Assembly: GCF_001659605.2 (NCBI RefSeq)
Contig: NC_035175.2
Span: 32,521,705 to 32,585,704 of the forward strand
From: Manihot esculenta
Lineage: Eukaryota; Streptophyta; Magnoliopsida; Malpighiales; Euphorbiaceae
DNA: 64,000 nucleotides
Direction: 5' to 3'
The notes beneath the pieces were generated by a model. It was given only the letters and a program-made list of their open reading frames with translations, was not told the origin of the DNA and searched no databases. Made by a program: the position numbers and the translations under genes. Within the stretch, counting starts at the first letter, position 1; each line of letters begins with the position of its first letter. This document shows positions 46,669-56,908 of the stretch, in pieces.

Positions 46669-49600
46669 TTAAAACAGATATGGGTATTGCTGGAGCATGG
46701 ACTCCCGAGTCTCCCAAGTGCACTCTTCTAGGTTGTGGTGGTTCCACAGAACTTTCACCATTGGTATCTCCTTGTTTCTCAGCTTTCTGATCTGGGTGTC
46801 AAGGATCCGCACTGGCTGCTCTATATAGGTGAGATCACTTAAGATTTCCACCTCAGGTTCACTAAGAACTTTCTCTGGATCTGACACAAACTTCCGCAAC
46901 AGAGAAACATGGAATACCGGGTGAATTCTTGCCATAGAAGCCGGTAAATCTAGCTTATACGATACAGGCCCAATCTTCTGCAAGATCTCAAAGGGACCAA
47001 TGTACCGTGGGGCTAGCTTACCCTTCCTTCCAAAGCGAACCACTCCCTTCATCGGAGACACCTTAAGCAATACCATATCCCCCTCCTGGAACTCTATCTG
47101 CTTCCTACGGATGTCTGCATAGCTTTTCTGTCTGCTTACAGCTGTTCTGATCCTCTCTCTGATGATAGGCACTAACTTGCTGGTTATCTCAACTAACTCT
47201 GGCCCTGCAAGAGTTTTCTCTCCTACCTCTTCCCAGCAAACAGGTGTTCGGCACTTCCTCCCATACAAAGCTTCATAAGGCGCCATCCCTATGCTAGCAT
47301 GATGGCTGTTGTTGTAGGCAAACTCCACCAGAGGTAGATGCTGCCTCCAAGAACCGCCAAAGTCTAACACACACAGTCTCAGCATATCTTCAATGGTCTG
47401 GATGGTCCTCTCTGACTGACCGTCTGTCTGTGGATGGAAAGCAGTGCTGAAATCCAACCTTGTGCCCATTTCCGTCTGCAGACTCCGCCAAAACCTGGAG
47501 GTGAACTGAGGTCCTCGATCTGATACTATCGACACTGGAACTCCATGCAACCTTACTATCTCGTCTACATACACCTGCGCCAACTTGTCTACAGAGTAGT
47601 TACTCCTGACTGGAATGAAGTGAGCAGATTTAGTGAGTCTATCCACAATCACCCATATGGAGTCTAGTCTGTTAGACGTCGCCGGTAACCCCACTACAAA
47701 ATCCATAGCTATGTTCTCCCATTTCCATTCTGGAATTGGCAGTGGGTTAAGCATTCCAGCCGGCTTCTGGTGCTCTAGCTTCACCCTTTGACATGTCTCG
47801 CAGGCTGACACAAACTGTGCCACTTCTCTCTTCATTGCTGGCCACCAATACACCCTTCTCAGATCTTGATACATCTTGGTGGCTCCCGGGTGAATACTAT
47901 ACCGCGTATTATGAGCTTCCCTCATAATGTCGGCTTTCAAACTGCTATCATCTGGTACACATAACCTCTTACCGTGCCGAAGAATCCCCTCTCCGTCAAA
48001 TCTAAACTCTGCACTGTTGCCCGACTGAACAGTCCTGGCAATCTTTACTAACTCGGGGTCTTCGTGCTGTTTCAGAGCCACTTGCTCTAGAAACACTGGT
48101 GTCACTCTCATCTGTGCGATCAACGCACCTGTACCAGATACTTGCAACTGTAACCCTTCTTCCACGAGCTTGTAGAAATCCTTCACCACCGGTCTTCTCT
48201 CTACTGCAATATGGGATAAACTGCCAAGTGACTTTCGGCTTAAGGCATCAGCTACAACATTAGCCTTGCCCGGATGATACTGGATCTTACAATCATAATC
48301 ACTGAGCAATTCTACCCACCGTCTCTGCCTCAAGTTTAACTCTCTCTGACTTAAGATGTGCTGCAGGCTCTTATGATCCGTATAGATCTCACATTTTACC
48401 CCATAGAGGTAATGCCTCCACATCTTAAGTGCAAAGATCACAGCTGCCATCTCAAGATCGTGTGTCGGGTAATTCAGCTCGTGCTTCTTCAGCTGTCTAG
48501 AAGCATAAGCTATCACTCGGTCATTCTGCATCAACACACAACCTAATCCCACTCGGGATGCATCACAGAACACTGTGAAATCTTCATCACTGAGCGGCAG
48601 AGCTAACACCGGTGCTGAAGTTAACCGTCGCTTCAACTCCGCAAAACTCTCATCACATTTCTCTGACCACACAAATTTCTGATTCTTTCTGGTCAGTCTG
48701 GTCATAGGAGCAGCTATCTTCGAGAAGTCCTGAACGAACCTCCGATAGTAGCCTGCCAAACCCAGAAAACTCTTGATCTCTGTCACTGTAGTGGGTGTAG
48801 GCCAGTTGGCTACTGCCTCTACCTTTTTGGGATCTACTGATATACCGTCCTCTGATACAACATGTCCCAAAAAGGAAATGCTCCTTAGCCAGAACTCGCA
48901 CTTGGAGAACTTGGCATACAAGCCATGCTCTCTCAAGGTTTGCAGCACTATCCGCAGATGCTGGGCATGGTCCTCTGCATTCCTGGAGTACACCAAGATA
49001 TCATCAATAAAGACGATCACAAAACGATCCAAGTACTCCCTGAAAACTCTGTTCATGAGATCCATGAATGCTGCAGGGGCGTTAGTCAACCCGAACGGCA
49101 TCACAAGGAACTCATAATGCCCATATCTGGTTCTGAAAGCAGTCTTGGTTACATCTCCTTCCCTGATCTTCAACTGGTGGTATCCAGATCTCAGATCTAT
49201 TTTTGAAAAACAACCTGCTCCTGCTAGCTGGTCGAATAGATCATCGATCCTGGGTAATGGATACTTATTTTTGATAGTGACTTTGTTCAACTGTCTGTAG
49301 TCGACACAAAGTCTCAGAGGTCCATCCTTCTTTCTGACAAATAATACTGGAGCACCCCAGGGTGAGGTACTCGGGCGGATGAAACCCTTAGCTACCAAAT
49401 CCTGTAACTGTTCTTTCAACTCTCGCAACTCTGCTGGTGCCATCCTATAGGGAGGAATAGAGATCGGTCTGGCATTGGGCATCAACTCAATCTCGAACTC
49501 TATTTCCCTATCCGGTGGTAGTCCTGGAAGCTCTTCAGGAAACATATCTGGGAAGTCTCTAACAACTGGTACTGAGGATGGTTCCCTAACCTGACTGTCT

Positions 49601-51615
49601 AGCTCTCTCACATAAGCTAGGAACCCCTGACACCCCTTCCTTAACATTCTACGAGCCTGGAGGGCTGATATCAAACCCCTAGGTGTCCCTCTCCTGTCTC
49701 CTCTGAAGACACACTCTGACCCATCCTGGTCTCTGACACTGACTACCTTGTCTCTACAGTTCAGGGTAGCATCATACGTAGATAACCAATCCATCCCTAG
49801 AATGACATCAAAATCTGTCAACTCTAGAACCACCAGGTCAGCTGGAAGGTATCTACCCTCTATGCACACGGGGCTGAACCGACAGACTGACTCTGCCAAA
49901 GATGGATCACATTTGGGTCCACTGACCCATAGAGGACACTCTAACTCAGACACTATCAGACCCAACCTCTCTGCAGCTCTAGAAGAAATGAAAGAGTGAG
50001 AAGCACCGGGGTCCATTAAAGCATACACCTCGGAACACCCAATGAGGAGATTACCTGACACCACCGTGTTCGACGTGTCTGCCTCCTGCTGAGTCAGGGT
50101 GAAAATCCGTGCTGGGGCTGACGGACCTGCACCTCGGGAACCCATCCCTGATGAAGAGGCTGCCCCTCTTCCTCTTCCTCTACCACTGCTTGGTGGTATG
50201 GCTGAAACTACGGGCTGGACTACACTGCCCGTACTCATCTGCTGGGATGGTGCAACCAAAGTCGCCTGAGGACATTCTCGTGCATAATGTCCCTCCTGCC
50301 CACATCTATAGCAGGCTGTGGATCCCAACTGACAAGCTCCTCTATGCTGTTTGCCACACCTCTTGCATACTGGAAACTCTGCGCCAGAACTGAAACTACT
50401 ACTCATTCCCAGACCCGACTTAAGCCTGTTCCAGACCTTGCCTCTCTTTCCTCTGAATTTCTCCCATCTCTTCTTACTTGCACTTACTGTACTCTGTGAG
50501 GAGGAACCTGGTTTAACACCAGAAGACTGTGCCTTGACTACACCTTGACTTATGGCACTAGCCTCCATCTTTCTAGCAGCATCCACAATAGAGTGGAAAC
50601 TTTCCTTCTCCGCATGAAGAATCAAAGAGAAATACCTGGGATGAAGCCTTGTGGCATATCTCTTTGCCTTCTTCTGATCTGTCTCATATGCCTGACCGAC
50701 ATATGGCAACAATTCCAGGAACTTATCTGTATATGCATCAACGCTCATCTCCTCCGTCTGTCGCAACTGCTCAAACTCCACAACCTTTAGTTCCCTAGAA
50801 CTGTCAGGAAAAGCCCATCCAGCAAATTCGTTGGCGAACTCTTCCCATGTCATACTCTCAAGTCTCGGGTCCACATAGTTCTTGAACCATTCTCTTGCTT
50901 TCTTACACTTTAACGTGAACCCTGCCATCTCAATGGCTCTACCATCATCTGCTCCCAACTCACTTGTTATCATTCTCACTGCACTGAGATACTCAAAGGG
51001 ATCATCTCCTGTATTGAATTTAGGAGCATCCAACTTTAAGTACTCAGTCATCTTCACCTTACTTCCCCCTGAAGAACTGGGTTGCTGTGCTTCCACAACA
51101 GTGACTACTGGTTCAGGAGGTGGTGGTGGAGGAACTGGTTCCCTCACTTCAGGCTGTACTGGACTTGGATGAACAGGTGGGGGTGGATACATGTGATATG
51201 GTGGATAAAAGGAAGGATAGGGCATATATGGCATGTAGGGTGGATATGGAGCAAAGCTGGAGTACTCCGACGTGCCTCCCATCGGATACTCTGAGCCGTG
51301 TGGAAAGGGTGGATAGCCAAATCCCGAGGCCTGCATGCCTCCCTGGGATTCCCCCATACCTTCTTCTGACCTTCCTACACCCACGCTTACATCTCTACTC
51401 TGACCCTCTTCCATCACACCTCTTTCTTCTACTGACCTTCCCCCTCTGTATACTCCTCTCCTGCTCTCGTCAGAAGACCTTCTAGGGTCTCGTGACGTTC
51501 CTTCCCTGCTTGACCTATGAGATCTTGCCAAGGGCAAGGCAGGTGGACGAGCAGCTGTACCCTCACTTACAGGTGGGACTCCAGTCAATCTCGCGGATCG
51601 ACGAGTTCCTCGCAT
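46669..51615 (-). CDS. gag-pol: Intact gag-pol polyprotein of element D (1648 aa)
   Basis: ATG at 51615 is chosen because A, B and C start at the same MRGTRR/MWGTRR; the upstream codon is GTG. Approximate order: Tyr/Pro-rich gag (125-165), capsid (195-345), zinc knuckle [15 protein letters not shown] (435-450), protease DPGASHSF (about 533), RT (715-890, active site FIDDIL about 870), RNase H (DASRVGLG about 1018 to ADALSRK about 1120), integrase zinc region (H-x-H then C-x2-C, 1234-1275) and DD35E core (MDFVV about 1303, VSDRG about 1363, SERT about 1399), and a Tekay-type chromodomain (about 1585-1645, [16 protein letters not shown]). It encodes everything for particle assembly, reverse transcription in the cytoplasm and integration in the nucleus. 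No premature stop or missing catalytic residue was seen. Gag and pol share one frame, as is usual in this clade. Confidence 0.97.
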   Translation of the reverse strand: MRGTRRSARLTGVPPVSEGTAARPPALPLARSHRSSREGTSRDPRRSSDESRRGVYRGGRSVEERGVMEEGQSRDVSVGVGRSEEGMGESQGGMQASGFGYPPFPHGSEYPMGGTSEYSSFAPYPPYMPYMPYPSFYPPYHMYPPPPVHPSPVQPEVREPVPPPPPPEPVVTVVEAQQPSSSGGSKVKMTEYLKLDAPKFNTGDDPFEYLSAVRMITSELGADDGRAIEMAGFTLKCKKAREWFKNYVDPRLESMTWEEFANEFAGWAFPDSSRELKVVEFEQLRQTEEMSVDAYTDKFLELLPYVGQAYETDQKKAKRYATRLHPRYFSLILHAEKESFHSIVDAARKMEASAISQGVVKAQSSGVKPGSSSQSTVSASKKRWEKFRGKRGKVWNRLKSGLGMSSSFSSGAEFPVCKRCGKQHRGACQLGSTACYRCGQEGHYARECPQATLVAPSQQMSTGSVVQPVVSAIPPSSGRGRGRGAASSSGMGSRGAGPSAPARIFTLTQQEADTSNTVVSGNLLIGCSEVYALMDPGASHSFISSRAAERLGLIVSELECPLWVSGPKCDPSLAESVCRFSPVCIEGRYLPADLVVLELTDFDVILGMDWLSTYDATLNCRDKVVSVRDQDGSECVFRGDRRGTPRGLISALQARRMLRKGCQGFLAYVRELDSQVREPSSVPVVRDFPDMFPEELPGLPPDREIEFEIELMPNARPISIPPYRMAPAELRELKEQLQDLVAKGFIRPSTSPWGAPVLFVRKKDGPLRLCVDYRQLNKVTIKNKYPLPRIDDLFDQLAGAGCFSKIDLRSGYHQLKIREGDVTKTAFRTRYGHYEFLVMPFGLTNAPAAFMDLMNRVFREYLDRFVIVFIDDILVYSRNAEDHAQHLRIVLQTLREHGLYAKFSKCEFWLRSISFLGHVVSEDGISVDPKKVEAVANWPTPTTVTEIKSFLGLAGYYRRFVQDFSKIAAPMTRLTRKNQKFVWSEKCDESFAELKRRLTSAPVLALPLSDEDFTVFCDASRVGLGCVLMQNDRVIAYASRQLKKHELNYPTHDLEMAAVIFALKMWRHYLYGVKCEIYTDHKSLQHILSQRELNLRQRRWVELLSDYDCKIQYHPGKANVVADALSRKSLGSLSHIAVERRPVVKDFYKLVEEGLQLQVSGTGALIAQMRVTPVFLEQVALKQHEDPELVKIARTVQSGNSAEFRFDGEGILRHGKRLCVPDDSSLKADIMREAHNTRYSIHPGATKMYQDLRRVYWWPAMKREVAQFVSACETCQRVKLEHQKPAGMLNPLPIPEWKWENIAMDFVVGLPATSNRLDSIWVIVDRLTKSAHFIPVRSNYSVDKLAQVYVDEIVRLHGVPVSIVSDRGPQFTSRFWRSLQTEMGTRLDFSTAFHPQTDGQSERTIQTIEDMLRLCVLDFGGSWRQHLPLVEFAYNNSHHASIGMAPYEALYGRKCRTPVCWEEVGEKTLAGPELVEITSKLVPIIRERIRTAVSRQKSYADIRRKQIEFQEGDMVLLKVSPMKGVVRFGRKGKLAPRYIGPFEILQKIGPVSYKLDLPASMARIHPVFHVSLLRKFVSDPEKVLSEPEVEILSDLTYIEQPVRILDTQIRKLRNKEIPMVKVLWNHHNLEECTWETRESMLQQYPYLF

Positions 51616-51822
51616 CTTCACTCTCTGGCAAACAACAAATCACATAACACATCAGCAACATATCAAAAACATGCACATGCATAACTCAGGGCATGGCACA
51701 TCAGCATATAGACAGGACTAACATCCTATCCTAGTGGACATGTTTTTCCTATGGTGTTTGACCTACTAAACCTCTCTATGAGCCCAACTCTCTCTCTATA
51801 GGTCCGACCATGTGAACCTAGG

Positions 51823-51834
51823 GCTCTGATACCA
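51823..51834 (-). other. Primer binding site of element D (initiator tRNA-Met)
   Basis: TGGTATCAGAGC on the minus strand, three bases downstream of the 5' LTR. About 200 bases of leader separate it from the gag start. Confidence 0.93.
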
Positions 51835-52729
51835 ATCTGTAACAGCCCGGAAACCGAACTGCCACCGGCACTAGGATCCAGATCGACTTAAGGTCGCCGG
51901 GACCCGTAGTAAGCCTGCTATTCTGTCTGTATACCTTTGAAATCCCATACATGATCATACATTTGCTGTAAAAACATAAAACTTTTCTTCATTCCAAGGC
52001 TTAACCTGTGCATGCAATCTTTCTATTCTCTACTAATCCCTACTAGAGCTCCTCATGGCCCTAGGCGGATCAAACTCATCATGTTAAGCCTGGTTTTGCT
52101 CATAACATACAACAATAAAGAAACATACATAAACTGATCATGTGACGCTACAAAGGGATTACAAGTCTTCTAAATCAAACACCATTCTATACATATACAC
52201 TATCTCTATACAATGACATGTCCACGCTAGCTATTACAAAACTCTGTACTCTTCCTGTACCCTGCTGAGTTCTCTCTGACCTCTGAACCTGCACAACTGG
52301 AGTTAGGGGAGAGGGATGAGCTACGATAGCCCAGTGAGTAGAATAATAAAATAACAGGTGATAAAACATGCTCTCATGGAATGCAACATATAAGCACATC
52401 ACCTCGGCCGGACGGATCAAAAATCCCTCTATCTAATCTGGGGTACCTAAGTACCATGTGCCTGGTCCCCGTAGGGCTGTTCCAGGTCTTTCTGTTGTGC
52501 CTGGTCCCCGTAGGGCTGTTCCAGGTCTTCCTCTGAGGGCTAATGAATCCTCACGAAGTCCGTGCCGTCTCTCATAAGCAATGTACAAGGAGCAATGCCA
52601 AGTACAAGGATATATGCAATGCATCATCTTTGTGTACACTAATGCACTCACCCTATAGCATAGTCATGATGCATGAAGCATGAGAAAATATCAGTTATCA
52701 TATCATATTAAAACATTACGTTAAATTCC

Positions 52730-52735
52730 ACTCAC
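52730..52735 (-). other. Conserved splice-donor-like site, second (GTGAGT)
   Basis: GAGGTGAGTGG on the minus strand. It is present at the equivalent place in the A, B, C and D LTRs and in G (38871, plus). With GTAAGT at 53469-53474 and the acceptor-like TTGTGCAGGT (AG at 52290-52289), it suggests leader splicing. No transcript data are available. Confidence 0.4.
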
Positions 52736-52939
52736 CTCTGGTTATCTTTGCACTGACACTGCAGGTTCTGACACTGGACTCACTGCTGATTTCCCTGATT
52801 CCTCTGGTCCGTACCTACACCAGGTGGACTCAAATGAGGGACCAAACTCACTCAAGAACATCTCTAAGAAACGCCCCAAAACCCCTCTAAACAATCCTAA
52901 AACCATCACATAAAACATGCAAAAGAAAGCTGGACAGGG

Positions 52940-53195
52940 CACTTTCGGCGGCAGGTTCGGCGGCCGAAACCCCACTCCAGAGACGAAACTCATGCATGTT
53001 CGGCGGCACCTTCGGCGGCCGAAGGTCTCGTCCAGAGACGAAACTCACACACTTTCGGCGGCCGAACTCCCTCTTTCGGCGGCCGAAAGGCTCTTTCTAC
53101 ACCGAAAGCCTTGCTTTCGGGGGCAACCTTTGGCAGCCGAACTGCCTCCACAAAGGGTTCGGCGGCCGAACCTTCCTTCGGCGGCCGAACCTGGT
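52940..53195. repeat. Array of TTCGGCGGCCGAA palindromes (D 5' LTR)
   Basis: About ten full or half copies of the dyad TTCGGC-N-GCCGAA and of variants such as TTCGGGGGC and TTTGGCAGCCGAA lie in 250 bases, separated by stretches with CCAGAGACGAAA. Equivalent arrays exist in every LTR of A, B, C, D, F and G. Open frames through them on both strands (FGGR-, RRPN-, SAAE-rich) are only read-outs of the repeat. Confidence 0.9.
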
Positions 53196-53468
53196 TTTGC
53201 CCGAAGGACAGAACCCTGCTCTGTTTCATGCAAACTTTGCCCAAAAACCTACAAACATGCATAGCAACTACTCCCAACTAGCATATACACATAGATATGC
53301 CCAAAGGGGTCTCAAACTACCCTAAAACCCCAAACAAACATAACACATAACACTTACACCTGCTGGAACACCACAAATCACCAAAACCTCACCTAAACCT
53401 AAACATGCATACTACCCATACAAACTTTATAAAACCTTGCAAAATCATCAAAGAAGCTCAGGATCTTC

Positions 53469-53474
53469 ACTTAC
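53469..53474 (-). other. Conserved splice-donor-like site, first (GTAAGT)
   Basis: AGAGGTAAGTGAAG on the minus strand, about 220 bases after the predicted transcription start. All LTRs in the window except one keep AGGTAAGT or AGGTAAGG here; in the B 5' LTR the plus-strand ACTTACC has become ACTTGCC near 55746. Confidence 0.45.
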
Positions 53475-53717
53475 CTCTTACACAACGTAAGGATGAAGGG
53501 TCCTAACGTGGAGATATGAAGAAAAGCTCTTCCAAAGCTCCAAGCTTCAAAACTTGTTTCTTTTTCTCAAACCCTTCATAAATCACCAAAACTCTTAAAA
53601 CTCTTGAAAGATTTGATGAAAATCATGAAAAACATGAAAGTCAACGTGGAGAGGCTGAAACTCACCTCTGGCTGCAAGTGGAGGAGAAAATACCCTCCTC
53701 TCACCGACCTTTGGCCC

Positions 53718-53725
53718 TTTTATAG
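53718..53725 (-). promoter_or_regulatory. Putative TATA box of element D
   Basis: CTATAAAA on the minus strand, about 266 bases into the LTR. The same box is at the matching place in A (59881-59888, 22313-22325), in D1 (about 46317-46324) and as CTATAAAT in C. It predicts a short U3 of about 300 bases and a transcribed R-U5 of about 1.85 kb, which includes the larger palindrome cluster. Confidence 0.65.
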
Positions 53726-53991
53726 GTGGCTGGCCAGACCACCTTCGGCAGCCGAACGTGAAGCCGCAACCATGCAATGTTCGGCGGCCGAAAGTGACCT
53801 TCGGCGGCCGAACCTTTACATTTCTCCCTTGTTGCTTTTCTTTCAAAACTCAATGCTTTTCACACTTCAAAACATGAAAACAAGTGAAAATACCTTGGAA
53901 AACATATGCATTACCCTTCTCGAGAGTTCCGACACCCAAGATTCCACCGGACTACAGGAATTCCGATGCCGGACTCGAGCCGGGTATTACA

Positions 53992-56306
53992 GTAACGACC
54001 CCAAAATGGACCGTCACCGGCGCTAGGATTCAGGTCGGCTTAAGGCCGCCAGGACCCGTAGCAAGCCTGCTATACTCCCTGTGTACCTGTAAATCTCATA
54101 CATGATCATACATTTTCTGTGACAAATAAAAACTCTTTTCTGAACCAAGGCTTAACCTGTGCATGCACTATCTCTGTACTCTGTACTCTGTACTCTGTAC
54201 TCTGTACTCTGTACTCTGTACTCCTGACTAGAGCTTGCTCTAGATGGGTTCATTCATACCTGTTAAGCCTGGTTCTTCACATACAGTCAAACATATACAT
54301 ATACCGATCATGTACAGAACAATAGATTTACAACTACTACGTCAAGCACATCTATAACTATTACATCTCTTTAACATTACATGTCCACTTTATCCTATTA
54401 CATTTTTCTTTACTCTTTCTCTGAACTCTGCTGGACTGTCCCTGTACACTGTACACTGAACCTGCAAAACTGGGGTTAAGGGAGTGGGATGAGCTCTATA
54501 GCCCAGTGAGTAGAACAGTAAAACAATTCATTAAAACATGATCTCATGGAATGCGTCATAACACAAACATTTCACGTCAAGAGTAAACCTGTCACCACAG
54601 AGTCCCAGTAACTCTGTGCCAGGGCGTAGTCAAAGACTCCTGGACTTCCTGTCATATATGTATATGTGCATATAGCACCATTGTACTTACCATTGCCAGG
54701 GCGTAGTCAAAGGCTCCTGGACTTTACTATATACCTGCCAGGGCGTAGTCAAAGGCTCCTGGACTTCTCTATACTTGCCAGGGCGTAGTCAAAGGCTCCT
54801 GGACTTCCTGTCTGTGACTCTTGGATCATTCAGCATTTACTCACATCATCAAATAATAATGCAATGCAACATATTCGTGGATACTAATGCAATCACCCTA
54901 TGGTATCATCATGATGCATGAGAGATGCTAAAACATGTCATTTGGTCAATTTAAAAGCATTAAGTGTAGTTCCACTCACCTCTGGCTAACTGGACTGACT
55001 CTGCAGGCTCTGGAGCAGAACTCACTGCTGCTCTCTCTGGTTCCTCTGGTCTGTACCTATACAGATAGACGCACATGAGGGACCAAACTAGCTTATGACT
55101 AACTCTATTTACACTTCCCAAGAATCCCCTTAAACTCACTCTAATAACCATGCAAAACATGCAAAGGAAAGCTGGACAGAACACTTTCGGCGGCAGGTTC
55201 GGCGGCCGAAAGTCCTCTCCAGAGACGAAACTCAAGCACCTTCGGCGGCCGAATCTCTATGTTCGGCGGTCGAACCCTTTCGGGGGCAAGTTTCGGAGGC
55301 CACAAGGCACGCCAGAGACGAAAGTCTCTAACCTTCGGCGGCACCTTCGGCGGCCGAATCCCCCAAACAGAGCCGAACATCAAAACTCTCGGGGGCAAGC
55401 TGTGGCAGTCAAAGCCAACATGCAAGAGGTTCGGCGGCCGAATGCACCTTCGGCTGCCGAACCTGAGTTCATCCAGAACTCAGCTCCGATGGTAAACAAG
55501 CTCCTCCTTCCCTTCAACCTCCCCAAACATGCATACTTCAACTCCTCAACACACATATACTCAAGTATATGAACATAGGGGTCCAAAACTACCTAAACAC
55601 CCCAACAAACAAATCAACCATAACACATAATCATACTTACAAGCATAAATCATCAAAAATATCCTTTTGACCTTAAGCATGCATCTCTACCCAAAACCTT
55701 TAGAAACCTTCTGTAAACCATGAAAACAAGTTCATGAGCGTCACTTGCCTCTTGTAAACAAGAAGATGAACGGTCTGAACAAAGAAAATGGATCAACTTC
55801 TCTTCACACTCACTAACCTCACAACCTTGAACTTTGGAACTTCAAAACCTTCAAACACCTTAACCACACACCAAAACGTTGCATGAGCTGGTAAAGAGGT
55901 GCAGATAAGTCATGGGAGACGTGGCCAATCTTCTGGACAAGGGTTGGAGCCAACACCTGTCCAAAATGCTGACTAAGGATGGCACAACAGCTGGCTGAGC
56001 AACTCAGCTTCGGCTGCCGAATCGCATGCAAAACCATGCAACATTCGGGGGCCGAACCTGAACTTCGGAAGCCGAACATTGGGCACTTTCGGCGGCCGAA
56101 CTTACCTTCGGCGGCCGAACTTGGCAAAAGTCTCCATAGACTTATCTCTTCAAACTCAAATCAAATATCCTTAAAACACATTATAACACATTAAAACACT
56201 TAGGAACACACACAACAAAGAACTCCTACCCGTCTGGAGACCTTCGACATCCCGAATTCCACCGGAAGACAGGAATTCCGACGCCGGACTCTCACCGGGT
56301 ATTACA
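53992..56306 (-). mobile_element. Element B 5' LTR (main part)
   Basis: The sequence resumes with GTAACGACCCC (the first five bases are the D duplication) and runs to CACCGGGTATTACA at 56306. It matches the 3' LTR 27210-29510 with scattered substitutions, for example ACTGGGG/ACTAGGG, ATAGCACC/ATAGTACC and GGCGGTCG/GGCGACCG. Confidence 0.95.
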
Positions 56307-56695
56307 TATGTCATGTAAGTAGGATATGGGACAAAACTAGAGTACTCCGACATACCTCCCATCGGATACCCTGGGTCCTGAGGAAAGGCTGGATAATCAA
56401 ACCCCGAGGCCTGAACGCCTCCCTGAGACTCGCCCATACCTTCTTCAAATCTGCCTATACCCATGCTTTCATCTATAGACTGGTCAACTTCCATAGCCTC
56501 CCTCACTTCCTCTGATCTCCCTCCTCTAGCTGTTCCTCTTCTGCTCTCATCTAAAGACCTTGGAGGGTCTATTGCCGTACCTTCCCTGCTAGATCTCATA
56601 GAACTTGCCCATGGCAACGCAGGAGGACGAGCATCTATTCTCTCGTTAGCTGGTGGGACTCCAGTCAATCGAGCTGATCGACGAGTTCCTCGCAT
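56307..56695 (-). pseudogene. gag: Element A gag, N-terminal part
   Basis: ATG at 56695 starts [20 protein letters not shown]. The frame stays open through the Arg/Ser-rich region and FGYP-like repeats to the break by element B at 56307 (YPTYMTY). It continues at 27209. The leader of A (56696-56893) precedes it. Confidence 0.93.
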
Positions 56696-56893
56696 CTTAC
56701 CTCTCTGGAAAACAACAGATATTGCAACATATAAGTAACGCAAATAACAATAAAGCACATGCATAAATCATAGCATCAATTAGACAGGACGCAACATCCT
56801 ATCCTAGTGGACATGATTTCCTATTGTGCTTGACCACCTCTCTCCGCTATGAGCCCGACACTCTCTCTATAGGTCCGATCATTTGAACCTAGG

Positions 56894-56905
56894 GCTCTGA
56901 TACCA
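56894..56905 (-). other. Primer binding site of element A (initiator tRNA-Met)
   Basis: TGGTATCAGAGC on the minus strand, three bases from the 5' LTR edge at 56909. Confidence 0.92.
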
Positions 56906-56908
56906 ATC

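Larger units (their letters stand above)
44437..53991 (-). mobile_element. Gypsy element D (Tekay/Del-like), complete and apparently intact
   Basis: Two LTRs of 2154 bp (44437-46590, 51838-53991) with no difference that I noticed, a perfect GTAAC duplication, primer site, polypurine tract and one uninterrupted gag-pol frame. Total length is 9555 bp. Every feature needed for autonomous movement is present, and it is the youngest or one of the two youngest insertions in the window. Confidence 0.96.
51838..53991 (-). mobile_element. Element D 5' LTR
   Basis: 2154 bp, same length as the 3' LTR and matching wherever compared. It carries the putative TATA box, palindrome clusters (52940-53195, 53740-53815), and splice-like donors and acceptor listed separately. 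Confidence 0.96.
27210..56306 (-). mobile_element. Gypsy element B (Tekay/Del-like), interrupted by C and D
   Basis: On the minus strand: 5' LTR (56306-53997 plus the tip 44436-44431, split by D), primer site (44427-44416), gag start (44208), insertion C, gag-pol (34434-29589), polypurine tract, 3' LTR (29510-27210). Its own length is about 9.8 kb. Both LTRs are close in length (2301 and about 2316 bp) and differ at scattered sites. By eye the divergence is on the order of one percent, so B is younger than A but older than C and D. Confidence 0.95.
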
